A stretch of DNA of 64,000 bases from Luzula sylvatica (GCA_946800325.1 OX326957.1:27809054-27873053), one strand, 5' to 3'; counted from the first letter of the stretch, positions 1-11,883 are shown. Made by a program: numbers and translations. The notes: generated by a model not told the origin, from the sequence alone.

Positions 1-202
1 GAAAATTGGTTAGAATTTTGGACTTTGCCGTAAATTATAAAATTGCATAGTTACTTGTCAAAATTTTGAAAAGTATATATTTTGCCAGTAACTTCAACTT
101 GGAAGTAACATATAATTTATTTCATGGCTTATAATTTATTTAATTCATGGCTTATAATTTATTTTTAGAATTGTTTAATGACTTCGAATGCGAGTACCAT
201 CA

Positions 203-560
203 ATGGCTTCTAATGCCAAAAGTGGAAGTTCCAATTCTAATGCGAGTGCGAGTACGATATCAAGCAACAAAGATATTGGATGGAATTATGGTGAAAAAGT
301 TGTGCATAACAATCTTGCAAGGATCAAATGCAATTATTGCGGTCATTTATCCGCGGAAAACGTATATCGTTTTAAGCAACACGTTGCGGGGGTAAAGTCT
401 ATTTTATTTAGTTAATAATAAATATTATTCTATATAAAACTAAATTACAATGTTTAATAGATTGGTGGTCAAGTTGTGAAATGTCCAAGTGCCACACCGG
501 AAGCGAAAAAGGCGTGTCTCGAAGCGTTAGGTAAAGGTACCGAAAATAAACGAAAGAGAG
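203..560 (+). pseudogene. hAT-type transposase N-terminal fragment (BED zinc finger)
   Basis: Exon 1 (203-391) starts MASNAKSGSS and carries the plant hAT/BED signature: a DIGWNYGEKV stretch, then CNYC and, about 15 residues on, KQHVAG. A short AT-rich intron (392-460, GT...AG, phase 0) joins it to exon 2, which reads IGGQVVKCPSATPEAK, the usual sequence after the BED finger in plant hAT-like transposases. In that family the BED domain binds the transposon ends. The frame runs into low-complexity sequence after about 560 and no DDE/dimerisation region follows, so this is a 5' remnant and not a working gene. It is truncated on its right by the LINE fragment beginning near 843. The BED call is from visible motif spacing only. 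Confidence 0.7.
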
Positions 561-842
561 TTATAATTTTTTTTTATTCATGCTTCATTTGTTGTTCTTT
601 TGTTCATGCCGATTCCATTATTTTTTCAAATTGCATGCACTAGTTGTATACTTGTGTATAATTGCTTAAACTTACAACCTAGCCCTACATATAATATTAT
701 ATATTTTTTGGTTTCATCTATAATTTCAATTAAATTATTGTCGATTTCGGTGACCGTTTTTTCACCGTTTTTCCACCGTTTTTTCACCGTTTTACGGTAA
801 TCCCGTTTTACGGTCCCCGACCGTTCCGTACCGTTTCCCGTA
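561..842. repeat. AT-rich spacer with a CACCG/ACGG minisatellite
   Basis: No gene is visible. From about 745 the sequence is a short imperfect tandem of TTTTTCACCG-type units, followed by ACGG/CCGT variants, ending where LINE homology starts. It may be the tail of the hAT remnant or of the LINE. Confidence 0.5.
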
Positions 843-1278
843 TTTTACAACATTGACCCCAAGTAGGTAATTGGAAAATTTCCAATATTACACTCTAACT
901 CTTGAGAAATGATATTTAATAATTCATCATTTATATTCATTCCTATAATTTCAGATTTATGATAATTCATTTTTAACCCTGATTCTTGACCAAATAAATT
1001 TAATATATATTTTATTCTTTTAATATTAGTTAAATTTGGTTTTATAAATAAGATTGAGTCATCTGCAAAAAATAAGCTAGTGTATATGTTTTGAAATAAA
1101 AAAAATTTCACTCAGTTTTTCAAGCAAAACAGATAACACATCCATAATTAATAAAAATAAGTGTGTTGAAGTAGGGTCTCCTTGTTTTAATCCTCATTTT
1201 AAGTATATATGTTTACCAGGAATTCCATTTAATATTATTCTTGTTGTTCCTGGTAATACTGAATATTTAATCCAATTT
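843..1278 (-). pseudogene. LINE reverse transcriptase, C-terminal half (broken)
   Basis: Read on the minus strand from 1278 down, the sequence gives NWIKYSVLPGTTR, then ILNGIPGK, then GLKQGDPTSTHLFLLIMDVL and the catalytic FADDS motif of reverse transcriptase, ending with SGLKMNYHKSEI and ITYLGS. These are RT motifs of plant L1-type LINEs. There is at least one in-frame stop (before GLKQGDP) and a frame change before FADD, so it is dead. It is the downstream continuation of the LINE half at 37614-38895: about 28-30 codons between the halves are missing. The split coincides exactly with the left end of the LTR at 1279. Confidence 0.85.
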
Positions 1279-1459
1279 TGATAAGCGGGTTTTTGGCGTG
1301 TAAAATTATCGTTGTATTCGAAAACCCGATTCAATCAACAAGTTGGAAAATATAGTTGTATAGTGGAAAATATGAAAGTTCGTTCCACGAGGAGTATATG
1401 CGTCAATTAATGAATCAAAACTAGACAAGAAATAGCAAAAAAAATTCACAGAATATAGT

Positions 1460-1797
1460 CCGTTATAACGGAATATGAGTCCGTTACAACGGACTTGAGT
1501 GAAAATTCTGGCGCTAAGTGTGAGATGAACGTCCGTTACAACGGATGAAACTCCGTTATAACGCACTAAACTGGTCCGTTATAACGAACAGTGGTTGCGT
1601 TGCAACGGATTGGTTAATCCGTTACAACGGACCGAGATGTCCGTTACAACGCACTTGTATTGATTCCCTTGAATAAAAATTCTGACTAGTCCGTTACAAC
1701 GGAACTCTAGTTGCGTTACAACGGAAGTATAACCAACTGAATATTAAAGGACCAACCGTCTAGTCCGTTGTAACGCAATGTGAGTCCGTTATAACGG
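1460..1797. promoter_or_regulatory. Cluster of 12 CCGTTRYAACGG-type palindromes in the LTR
   Basis: Within 338 bp there are about 12 copies of a 12-bp near-perfect palindrome, CCGTTATAACGG, CCGTTACAACGG or one-base variants. The same cluster is present at 6612-6949 in the other LTR. Each unit is two AACGG half-sites facing each other. AACGG is the core recognised by plant MYB proteins, including the three-repeat MYBs at mitosis-specific activator elements (established knowledge). That these sites bind MYBs is inference. They lie downstream of the LTR TATA box with respect to transcription, in the R/U5 part. Confidence 0.55.
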
Positions 1798-2447
1798 AAG
1801 TAGTTCTGGATTTCTGATTTGAGATTTGATTTGGGAGCAATTTGATGGTTTGTTTTGGATTCAAATTTAGAAGTAATTAAACTAAGTAACAAGCACTAAG
1901 ATCACACAAACAAACAAAGAAGATTTAGAGGAAAGAAAAAGAACTAAAGATTCGTTAAACCGAGAATTCTTTACACAACAAAATCCAATCAAACAACAAT
2001 TAATCAAGTAATTGAAAAGGAGTACACCTAGTTGAGAAAGCCTCGAAGTGAAGCTCCTTGTCTCCTTGCCTCGCACCGAAAGATCCTTGCTCCTTGTCTC
2101 GAGAGTGATGGATTGTACCGAAAGGATGAAGCTCCGAGTCACGGATCGCAATCACTTCGAAGAAACGCGGATCGAGTCACGGCACTTCTTCTCAAATCCA
2201 CCGTAGGGAATAGCTCCTTGTCACGGCCCGATCTTCGAAGGATGAGAAGGATTCGTCGAAGGGATGAGCTCCCTTGTCTCGACTTGTCCTTGAGAGATTT
2301 TTCTTGATTGATCTTGAAGTATCTTGAAGGTTCTTGATGTTCTTGACGGTTCTTGGAAGTTCTTGAGAGGGAGAGAGAAGAGAGAGAGAGAGAAAGTGCT
2401 CCGAAGAGCGGGAAGAAGGGGCCCTCAACTCGTGGCCCTTTTGGTCT

Positions 2448-2455
2448 TATTTATA
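2448..2455 (-). promoter_or_regulatory. LTR TATA box (element A, left LTR)
   Basis: The minus strand reads TATAAATA, followed downstream by a CT/GA-rich leader. It is conserved at 7598-7605 in the other LTR. This is a likely start of retrotransposon transcription running leftward. Confidence 0.55.
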
Positions 2456-2866
2456 GCACTCACGGAGTCTTCTTATTGGTCACGAGTTGGTGGAGAGGAT
2501 TGGGGGTAATGAAGTAATTTCCACCAAAGGTAGGTGGGAAGGATAAGGGCTAAGGATTGAGTGGTTTTCGTGTGGACTTTTGTGTAAGTTTCTATCATGA
2601 TGATTGCTTGCCTCCCGTCTCATTCATGTACCGAATATATTGGTACAATATATCGTTTTCATTCCTCTTGACGTGTTGGAGACAACTACACTTTCCAAAT
2701 TCCCAGAATTTCCTTCTAAAACCTGTAATTAAGCAATAAAACACACTTAGTGAAGAAATATTCTTGTTATCTCAAATATGAACAATTGTATATATAAAGT
2801 TGTGATTCAAAAGGGCTAAAATCCCCAAATTAGATATCAAAAAGGTGCTTTATTTTCCTCTTATCA

Positions 2867-2882
2867 AATACCCCCATACTTA
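2867..2882 (-). other. Polypurine tract of element A
   Basis: The minus strand reads AAGTATGGGGGTATT directly before the LTR end, the position and composition expected of the plus-strand primer. A second copy lies next to the LTR remnant at 36789-36804, and element B has the same feature. Confidence 0.65.
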
Positions 2883-4427
2883 AACCCTTGATCGTCCTCG
2901 ATCATGATGAGCGTAAAAATCAAGCACAAAGAAAAATGCATGTATAGGTTTTATTGAAATTATATTCATCGATCTCAAAACTCAATTCTCACGAGATAAT
3001 TGTTTACTCTTATCATAATCACTAATATTGAAAGATATAAGTTTGAGTTATATTAGAATCTATTTTCAATGAATTGCACAAATTCGAAGAGTTTATTAGA
3101 GCAAATGATCTCAACCGACAAAGATGATTAAACACCATCATTCAATTATTTTCACTCCACAATTCACAAGGATTATCATGAAAAAGCATTAATGAAAACC
3201 AATTTTTCCGTTTTGCAAAAAAAAATCATTTCTTAAATGTAATTTGTCACTTTTAAACCGTTCGGTACGTTAGTACTTGGTTCATCTTCGATTTCTACTA
3301 AATTTTCCCAATTTGCGCTCGATTTTTGAACTCCTTTTCTTTCCTTTTTATTCTTTTTATTTTTCTTCTTTTCTTTTATTCTTTTTTTTCTTTTTTTTTT
3401 CTTTTGTTCGTTATTGCTTTCGATGGTCCCCATGTGTGTCCTTTGGGATAACAAGTGGTCATGACTCACACCACTCATTACTTAGTAAAACCCCATGGAT
3501 CCGCGCAATCTTTAGCCAACAAGTGGTCATGACTCACACCACTCATTACTTAATCAATCGCACGGACTCGACAATCGAAAGCGCTTTAATCCGTGATTGT
3601 AGAAAACTTTTTCGCATCGACTCTTGATCATGACTCACACCAAGAACCGGCTACTTTGGTTTACTACGACTCATGCACCCCTTTAGCCAACAAGTGGTCA
3701 TGACTCACACCACTCATTACTTAATCAAGGTGCATGAGCTCATCGAATCAAGCCTTGAGCGCAAATTGGTTCCCGTTAGTGTAATTTCGAATCCCCATGA
3801 ACGGTTGAGTCATTTAAGTGCAAATGGTCAAAATTTTGATTCAAACAAAACTTACTACATTGGTTCAAACAAAGCTTTTTAGAAATTCCAAGTTTAAAAT
3901 GGGTTTATTTATTGAAAATGGTGTGTCATGTAAATCAAGGATTGATCAAATTGTCAAAAACTTATGAATTTAGTGAACTCATTGATTAGGGTTTGAATCC
4001 CCAAAAGAATCTCTTCAAGATATCAATCAATTCCTTCAAATATTTTGTGAAAATTTCAAGTTTGAGAGTAAAATGATGGTGTTTTGGTGAAAATTTGTTT
4101 AAAAATCGATGATTTTTTCAATGAGGTGGAGAAAAACCTTTAACTTGCATAAAATCATTTGCTTGTATAACCTTGATGCTCAAAAAACAAAAATAAGGTC
4201 GAAAAATTCAATTAAAAGCTCATTTTTTTCAATTTTTGAAGCAAAAAACAAATTTGTCCAGAGAGCACTCCGTTGTAACTGACCTTAGGTCCGTTACAAC
4301 CGAGTTGTCCCTGGAAATTTTTATTTTATTTTATTTTTTTTTATATATCAAAGATTGTGTGTATATCCCCCCATACTTATTCTTTCGCTTGTCCTCAAGC
4401 GGTAATATAGAGAAAAATTAAAAGAAG
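2883..4427. other. Non-coding 3' internal region of element A
   Basis: No convincing coding sequence is visible. The stretch holds a small tandem repeat at 3451-3725, a CT-rich tract near 3335-3410 and two degenerate CCGTT...AAC motifs at about 4270-4305 similar to those in the LTR. The right-hand fragment 36789-37613 duplicates 2867-3691. Confidence 0.6.
3451..3725. repeat. GTGGTCATGACTCACACCAC minisatellite
   Basis: Three copies of a 34-bp unit containing GTGGTCATGACTCACACCAC occur at about 3451, 3519 and 3690, with a partial copy at 3627. Each unit can pair with itself (GTGGT with ACCAC). The units at 37378 and 37446 in the second internal fragment match the first two. Confidence 0.6.
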
Positions 4428-4835
4428 TTAAGGAGAGACACAACCTTTGATGCGTGGTGCTTGATCGTCTTCGACTTGTTGCTCCTCCATCCATCTTGTT
4501 TCGAATTTTGCGTAGAAATGCTCGATGCGTTCTCCATTCACCTTGAACGATTCATTCGATTCGTCGCTTCGAATCTCCACAACTCCAAATGGTGTGACAT
4601 TGGTCACCACAAATGGGTCGATCCAACGCGACATTTGCTTCTTTTTGGAGTTGAACGTCTCGATCACCGATTTCGAATTCGCATCCTTTGCCGGTGTCGT
4701 CTCTATCTTGTCGCGTTTCTCGTGTCTTGGTCCCACCTTTGCGATTATTTGTTCGGGAATTCGTGGAGGTTGATCGAGGAGATTCGGAGGAAACGCATCA
4801 TTTGCCGATCTTGGAGAGGTAAGCATCTTGATCAC
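4428..4835 (-). pseudogene. Integrase C-terminal domain remnant (Ty3/gypsy, Athila-like)
   Basis: The 135-residue frame contains SRWIDPFVVTNVTPFGVVEI followed, after a short gap, by FKVNGERIEHFY. This is the pattern of the integrase C-terminus in Athila/Tat-type retrotransposons, where an SRWxGPF box leads to FKVNGxRxKxY. The zinc-binding and DDE catalytic parts are missing, so it is a deletion scar of a once complete pol gene. It lies downstream of the 383-aa ORF in the direction of transcription. Element B lacks it, although both elements keep the flanking CGCATCAAAGGTTGT sequence, so B has the larger deletion. Confidence 0.7.
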
Positions 4836-5065
4836 ATTGATTTTCGCCTTATTGACTTCCTTTCCTTTCTTGAGATTAGATGGCCTAATATGATTTCATT
4901 GCTCACTAAAGAGTGGCATTTTCAAAAATTCGAAACAAGGTTAGCTTGTAATGAGAGAGAATGAAAAGCATAAACCTTTGGATGTGATGGAGAATCGGAA
5001 TTCTTGGTTTATCTTGGAATGTACCAATTGAGCTTGAGCATGTAGTCCTTGCACCGTTGGTACGA

Positions 5066-5116
5066 GGGTTTGCCTCCCTCGCTAGCGCTCTCGTTTATGG
5101 TCTCGAGCTCGACCAT
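5066..5116 (-). other. Conserved GTCGAGCT...GGGAGGCAA-type motif after the ORF
   Basis: The minus strand reads ATGGTCGAGCTCGAGACC, then a spacer with GAGAGCGCTAGCGAGGGAGG. Element B has the same block at about 16932-16984. It resembles, from memory, the GTCGAGC...GCGCT...GGAGGCAACCC block found downstream of pol in many plant Ty3/gypsy elements. Its role is not known to me. Confidence 0.4.
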
Positions 5117-5123
5117 GCCGATG

Positions 5124-6275
5124 TTATCCTCCTTCAAAATGAAACGAAGCGCTCACATGGATTGCTACTTTTCGACCGCCTCGAAATACTCCCTTTGAGA
5201 TGTTGGAGATGAGAGAAATCGGTGTGTGTATCACTCGTTTTGCATATGTCGAAAGTGGCGTAAAGATAATCGTCACTTCGCTTTGGATTTTTCGAATTGC
5301 TTCATCGCTTGGAGTTTGATGAAGAGGAGTTGTGAGAGGCGTGAGTGTCTCGATTGTATTTGATTTCCTTGATAAATCTACACAAGGTGAAATTCTATCA
5401 TGAGAAGCATCATAGTTCTTAATTGAATTTAAATTGATGATATATGGAAAGAATTCACCTTGGAGAATTGTAGATTTCTTTTCTTGCTCGTTTTCATCGA
5501 TTGGAGTGAGTTGAACCGTCTTTTGGAGAGTCGAATCCAATGACACCTTTTCTTCTTCAATGATCGTTCCAATGCTTTCATCGAATCCCCCCATACTTGA
5601 ACTCTTGTCACCTTCAATCTCCACAATCTCCTCGTTTGAATACTCTAACTCGAGACAAGTCACTTTTTGATCTAGATCGTTTACGATGGATTGAATATTT
5701 CCGAGACGTCGAGAGGTGGTTTTAATCTCATTCGAGATATCACTTATCCCTTGTTTGAATTCTTCAAAATCTTGTTTCATTTCTTCATAAACTTGTTCTT
5801 GCTTTTGTTTAAGAGATACCATCATCGCCATCATTTCCTCCATCATTCTTTTTAATTCTTGGTCTTGATCATCGTTTTGGGATTGAAATTGAGGATCTTG
5901 GTAATCAAATTCATGTTGAGATTCTAGTTCATTTTGAGAAGGTTCGTATATGGGGTTTGAGTAATTATTGGTGGTTTCGGTATAGGATTGTGTCTCATAA
6001 CCCCATGGGGATTCGTTTTCGTATTGGCGAGCTTCATAGATGGGATTTTGATAAAGGGTCTCGGTGTGTGATTCATCGTTTTGATTTGATGGTGAACTTG
6101 AGAGCCAACCGAGCCTTCGTTCTTCTTCTCTATCTTTCCTTTCTTCCATTTCTTCCCATTCTTGAAATTCTAGCTCGATAATCTCTTGATTTGTCATGGA
6201 GTCCGGATATCCTTTTGCGGCTCTACCGAGACGTATTAACTCTCGAAGCGATTTTGGTCTTTCTTGATGATCCAT
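5124..6275 (-). CDS. Uncharacterised 383-aa ORF of element A (gag position)
   Basis: The first ATG lies about 135 bp downstream of the PBS, the position of gag, but I recognise no gag domain or zinc knuckle. The start MDHQERPKSLRE and a GYPDSM motif (22-27) are shared with the ORF of element B. Residues about 135-212 are a long heptad-rich, acidic/lysine-rich segment likely to form a coiled coil. Two NPIYE repeats lie at 77-81 and 107-111. The best conserved part is 273-318 (GEFFPY, then SPCVDLSRK and ETLTPLTTPL) with a basic tail RGGRKVAIHVSAS. The frame has stayed open although the rest of pol is gone, which suggests selection or recent spread. It could be a divergent gag-like scaffold or an element-specific extra protein. 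Confidence 0.6.
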   Translation of the reverse strand: MDHQERPKSLRELIRLGRAAKGYPDSMTNQEIIELEFQEWEEMEERKDREEERRLGWLSSSPSNQNDESHTETLYQNPIYEARQYENESPWGYETQSYTETTNNYSNPIYEPSQNELESQHEFDYQDPQFQSQNDDQDQELKRMMEEMMAMMVSLKQKQEQVYEEMKQDFEEFKQGISDISNEIKTTSRRLGNIQSIVNDLDQKVTCLELEYSNEEIVEIEGDKSSSMGGFDESIGTIIEEEKVSLDSTLQKTVQLTPIDENEQEKKSTILQGEFFPYIINLNSIKNYDASHDRISPCVDLSRKSNTIETLTPLTTPLHQTPSDEAIRKIQSEVTIIFTPLSTYAKRVIHTPISLISNISKGVFRGGRKVAIHVSASFHFEGG

Positions 6276-6410
6276 CTTGCTCCACTTCGTGTACCTTGCA
6301 AGAATAGAAAAATTTCGAAATTAGTGAAATATCAAGTTCAAATGTATCAAATCTATTAAAAATATCACTCGAGATTGCACGTTTGATTCAAAATTAGACT
6401 TAAACATTAC

Positions 6411-6428
6411 TCCCCGGCAGCGGCGCCA
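6411..6428 (-). other. Primer binding site of element A
   Basis: The minus strand reads TGGCGCCGCTGCCGGGGA two bases after the LTR end. This fits the 3' end of plant tRNA-Asp with one difference, the primer reported for Athila/Calypso-type elements (knowledge from memory). It fixes the element's orientation and the 5' LTR as the one on the right. Confidence 0.8.
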
Positions 6429-6430
6429 TT

Positions 6431-7765
6431 TGATAAGCGGGTTTTTGGCGTGTAAAATTATCGTTGTATTCGAAAACCCGATTCAATCAACAAGTTGGAA
6501 AATATAGTTGTATAGTGGAAAATATGAAAGTTCGTTCCACGAGGAGTATATGCGTCAATTAATGAATCAAAACTAGACAAGAAATAGCAAAGAAAATTCA
6601 CAGAATATAGTCCGTTATAACGGAATATGAGTCCGTTACAACGGACTTGAGTGAAAATTTTGGCGCTAAGTGTGAGATGAACGTCCGTTACAACGGATGA
6701 AACTCCGTTATAACGCACTAAACTGGTCCGTTATAACGAACAGTGGTTGCGTTGCAACGGATTGGTTAATCCGTTACAACGGACCGAGATGTCCGTTACA
6801 ACGCACTTGTATTGATTCCCTTGAATAAAAATTCTGACTAGTCCGTTACAACGGAACTCTAGTTGCGTTACAACGGAAGTATAACCAACTGAATATTAAA
6901 GGACCAACCGTCTAGTCCGTTGTAACGCAATGTGAGTCCGTTATAACGGAAGTAGTTCTGGATTTCTGATTTGAGATTTGATTTGGGAGCAATTTGATGG
7001 TTTGTTTTGGATTCAAATTTAGAAGTAATTAAACTAAGTAACAAGCACTAAGATCACACAAACAAACAAAGAAGATTTAGAGGAAAGAAAAAGAACTAAA
7101 GATTCGTTAAACCGAGAATTCTTTACACAACAAAATCCAATCAAACAACAATTAATCAAGTAATTGAAAAGGAGTACACCTAGTTGAGAAAGCCTCGAAG
7201 TGAAGCTCCTTGTCTCCTTGCCTCGCACCGAAAGATCCTTGCTCCTTGTCTCGAGAGTGATGGATTGTACCGAAAGGATGAAGCTCCGAGTCACGGATCG
7301 CAATCACTTCGAAGAAACGCGGATCGAGTCACGGCACTTCTTCTCAAATCCACCGTAGGGAATAGCTCCTTGTCACGGCCCGATCTTCGAAGGATGAGAA
7401 GGATTCGTCGAAGGGATGAGCTCCCTTGTCTCGACTTGTCCTTGAGAGATTTTTCTTGATTGATCTTGAAGTATCTTGAAGGTTCTTGATGTTCTTGACG
7501 GTTCTTGGAAGTTTTTGAGAGGGAGAGAGAAGAGAGAGAGAGAAAGTGCTCCGAAGAGCAGGAAGAAGGGGCCCTCAACTCGTGGCCCTTTTGGTCTTAT
7601 TTATAGCACTCACGGAGTCTTCTTATTGGTCACGAGTTGGTGGAGAGGATTGGGGGTAATGAAGTAATTTCCACCAAAGGTAGGTGGGAAGGATAAGGGC
7701 TAAGGATTGAGTGGTTTTCGTGTGGACTTTTGTGTAAGTTTCTATCGTGATGATTGCTTGCCTCC
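6431..7765 (-). repeat. LTR of element A, first part (interrupted by satellite array)
   Basis: It matches 1279-2615 of the complete LTR with about five substitutions and a 2-bp difference in a GA run. Homology stops abruptly at ...TTGCCTCC, where the CTAA array begins. The rest of this LTR resumes at 36547, and only the 9 bp equivalent to 2616-2624 are missing. Confidence 0.88.
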
Positions 7766-8528
7766 GTGTAATTAACTAACTATCTAACTCACTAACTAAC
7801 TACCTTCTTACATACATATTACCTAACTAAATAACTAACTAACTAACTGGCTAACTAACTAATTAACTAACTAATTAACTAACTAACTGGCTACCTTCAT
7901 ACATACCCATTAACTAACTAACTTACAAACTAATTAATTAACTAACGAATTAATTAACTAAGCAACTAACTAACAACAAGCTAAATAACTATCTAACTGA
8001 CTAACCAAATAACTTACTATTAACAAACTAACTAACAAACTAACTACTAGCTAACTAACTAACTAACTAATTAACTAACTACCTTCATAGATACCTATTA
8101 ACTAAGTAACTAACTACCCAACTAACTAATTAACTAACTACCTTCTTACCAACCCACTAACTAACTAACTAACTAACTGTCTATCTTCCTACATACATAC
8201 ATACATACATATTAACTAACTAACTTACTAATTAAGTAACTACCTTCCTAGAAACTAACTAACTAACTTACTAAATAACTAACTAGTTAACTAACTAAAC
8301 AACTAACTAGCTAACTAACTAACTTACTAACTAAACAACTAACTAGTTATCTAACTAACTAACTAACTAACTAACTACTAGATAACTAACTAACTAACTA
8401 AATAACTAACTAACTAAATAACTACTAGCTAACTAACTAAATAACTAACTAACTGACTTATTACTAGATAACTAACATAATAACTAACTAATTAACTAAC
8501 TAACTATCTTACTAAATACCTATTAACT

Positions 8529-8574
<46 letters not shown>

Positions 8575-8687
8575 CCCATCAACTAACTAACTAACTAACT
8601 AAATAAATAACTAACAAACTAACTACTAACTAATTAACTAACTAACTAACTAAATAACTAACTGATTAACTAACAAACTAAATAACT

Positions 8688-8728
<41 letters not shown>

Positions 8729-8940
8729 TTAACTAACTATTTAACTAACTAACTCGCTTACTTCATACATACATATTGACTAACAAACTAACTAACCAAC
8801 TAACTAACTAACTAACAGATTAACTGACTAACTAACTAACTAACTAACAAACTAACTAACTACTAGCTAATTAACTAATTAACTAATTAACTAACTAAGT
8901 AACTACCTTCCTACATAACAACTAACTAATGAACATACTT

Positions 8941-8981
<41 letters not shown>

Positions 8982-9211
8982 CTCCCTACGTACCTATTAG
9001 CTAACTAACAATCTTAATACATACCTATTAACTAACTAACTAACTAACTGACCAACTAACTAACTAACTAATTAACTGCCTTTCTACATAACAACTAACT
9101 AACTAAATAAATAACTAATTAACTAACTAACCACTTGCTAACTAACTAACTAACTAACTAACTAAATAACTAACTGACTAACTAGCTGACTGACTAACTA
9201 ACTAACTAACC

Positions 9212-9243
<32 letters not shown>

Positions 9244-9986
9244 GACTCATTAACTAATTATTTAACTAACTAACTAACTAACTCATTAACTAACTATTTA
9301 ACTAACTAACTAACTAACTTCTTACATACATATTAACTAACTAATTAACTAACTAACTAACTTACTAACTAACTGATTAACTGACTAACTAACTAATTAA
9401 CTAACTAACTAATTAACTAATTAACGAACTAACTATCTTCCTACATATCTATTAAATAACTAACTAACTAACTAACTAACTACTAGATAACTAACTAACT
9501 ACCTAATTAACTAACTTATTAACTAACTATCTAACAAACTAATTAACTAACTAACTAACTACCTTCTTACATACATATTAACTACCTAACTAACTAACTA
9601 ACTAACTAATTAACGGACTGACTAACTAACTAACTAACTAACTAACTACTAGCTAACTAACTAAATAACTAACTAATTAACTAACTACCTTCGTACAAAC
9701 CCACTAACTAACTAGCTAACAAACAAAGTAATGAACTATCTAACTAACTATCTTCCTACATACCTATCAACTAACATATTAACTATCTTCCTACATTCCT
9801 ATTAACTAACTAACTAACTAATTAACTAATAAGTAACTACCTTCCTAAAAACCCACAAAATAACTAACTAACTAACTCATTAACTAACTAACTAACTAAC
9901 TATCTTCCTACATACCCATTAATCAACAAAATAACTAACTAGTTAACTAACTAATTACCAGCTAAGTAACTACCTAGCTAACTAAA

Positions 9987-10023
<37 letters not shown>

Positions 10024-10268
10024 TACTACTAATTAGCAAACTGACTAGCTAATTACCTACCTTCTTACATACATATTAACTAACTCATAATCTAACTATC
10101 AAGCTAACTAACTAACTACCTTCTTACATACATATTAACTTACTAACTAACTACTAGATAACTAACTAACTAAGTTACTAATTAACTACTACTAGATAAC
10201 TAACTAAATAACTAACTAATTAACTAACTAACTATCTTCCTACATACATATTAACTAACTATCCAACC

Positions 10269-10311
<43 letters not shown>

Positions 10312-10700
10312 GAACTAACAAACTTACCAACTCTATAACTTACTGACTAACTACCTTCTTACATACATATTAACTAACTAATTGACTAGCTGACTAACTA
10401 ACAAACTAACTAACTAATTAACTGACTAACTAACTTACTAATTACTAGCTAATTGACAAACTAAACTAACTACCTAACTAACTACTAGATAACTAACTAA
10501 TTAACTAACTAACAATCTTCCTACATTCCTATTAAGCAACTAACTAACTAATTAACTACCTTCCTACATACCCACTACCTAACTAACTAACTAAGTAACA
10601 AACTAACTAACAATTAGCTAACTAACAAACTAACACAATAAATAAATAATTAACAAATTAACTTACTAACTAACTAACTAACTAACTAACTAATTAACTT

Positions 10701-10737
<37 letters not shown>

Positions 10738-11682
10738 CTTCCTACATATATATTAACTAACTAACTAACTAACTAACTACCTTCGTACATTCTCACTAAC
10801 TAACTATCTAATTAGCTAACTAATTAACTAACTAACTACTAGCTAACTAACTAACTCACTAAATAACTAACTAACGAACTAACTAACTAACTAACTACTA
10901 GCTAACTAACTAAATAAAAAATTAACAAACTAACTACCTTCATACATGCCTATTGACTAACAACTAACTAACTGCCTAACTAACTAATTAACTAACTACT
11001 ATCGTACAAATCCACTAACTAACTAGCTAACAATCTAACTAATTAACTAACTAACTGACTTACTAACCAACTATCTTCCTACTTACCTATTAACTAACTA
11101 ACTAACTATCTTCCTACATACCTATTAACTAACTAACTAACTAACTACTAGCTAATTAACTAACTAACTAACTAAATAACTAACTAGTTAACTAACTAAC
11201 TAACTTACTACTAACTAATTAGCTAACTAACTAATTAACTAACTAGCTAAAAATCTAACAATCAAACTAACTAACTAACTACCTTCTTACATACATATTA
11301 ACTAACTAACTAACTAACTAACCAACTAGCTAACTACTAGATAAATAACTAACTAGATAACAAGCTAAATAACTACTAGATAACAAGCTAACCAACTAAC
11401 TAACTACTAGATAACAAGCTAAATTAACTAATTAACTAATTAACTAGCTAACAAGCTAAATTAACAAGCTAACAAGTTAACAAGCTAACAAGCTAACCAA
11501 CTAACTAACTACTAGATAACAAGCTAAATAACTAACTAATTAACTAATTAACTAACTAACTATATTCCTACATACATATTAACTGACTATCTAACCAACT
11601 AAATAACTAACTAACTAACTATCTAAATAACTAACTAGTTTACTAACTAACTAACTAACTAACCAACTAACTAACTACTAGA

Positions 11683-11725
<43 letters not shown>

Positions 11726-11843
11726 TATATAACTAACTAACTAGTTAACAAAGTAAGTAACTAACTAACTAGCTACCTTTCCAACATCCCCACTAACTAA
11801 CTAACTAACTAACTAACTAATTAACTAACTAACTAACTACTAG

Positions 11844-11883
<40 letters not shown>

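Larger units (their letters stand above)
1279..2866 (-). repeat. 3' LTR of element A (complete)
   Basis: The 1588-bp LTR begins TGATAAGCGGG on plus and ends CTCTTATCA, giving TG...CA ends on both strands. It is the only intact LTR of this element in the window, so it serves as the reference for the interrupted copy. It contains a TATA box, a GA/CT-rich tract near 2365-2395, a run of CTTGA-type repeats near 2290-2365 and a cluster of CCGTTRYAACGG palindromes. Confidence 0.88.
1279..7765 (-). mobile_element. Non-autonomous Athila-like LTR retrotransposon (element A)
   Basis: Two near-identical LTRs (1279-2866 and 6431-7765, the latter continuing at 36547-36788) flank an internal region of 3564 bp. 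A primer binding site lies next to the right LTR and a purine-rich tract next to the left LTR, so the element is transcribed leftward. The internal region holds one unrecognised 383-aa ORF and a remnant of integrase; protease, RT, RNase H and most of integrase are absent, so it needs proteins in trans. By hand the LTRs differ at about eight positions plus one 2-bp indel, which suggests a young element. The second LTR is followed, beyond a 28.8-kb interruption, by a partial second internal region, so the original structure was probably a tandem sharing one LTR. Confidence 0.85.

Noticed and set aside
1306..2428. Several open frames of 60-95 residues inside the element A LTR, identical at 6458-7578
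   Set aside because: They lie in LTR sequence, overlap on both strands and have repeat-driven composition (Ser/Arg/Leu) with no domain.
4461..4964. 167-residue plus-strand frame
   Set aside because: It is the antisense shadow of the integrase remnant at 4428-4835.
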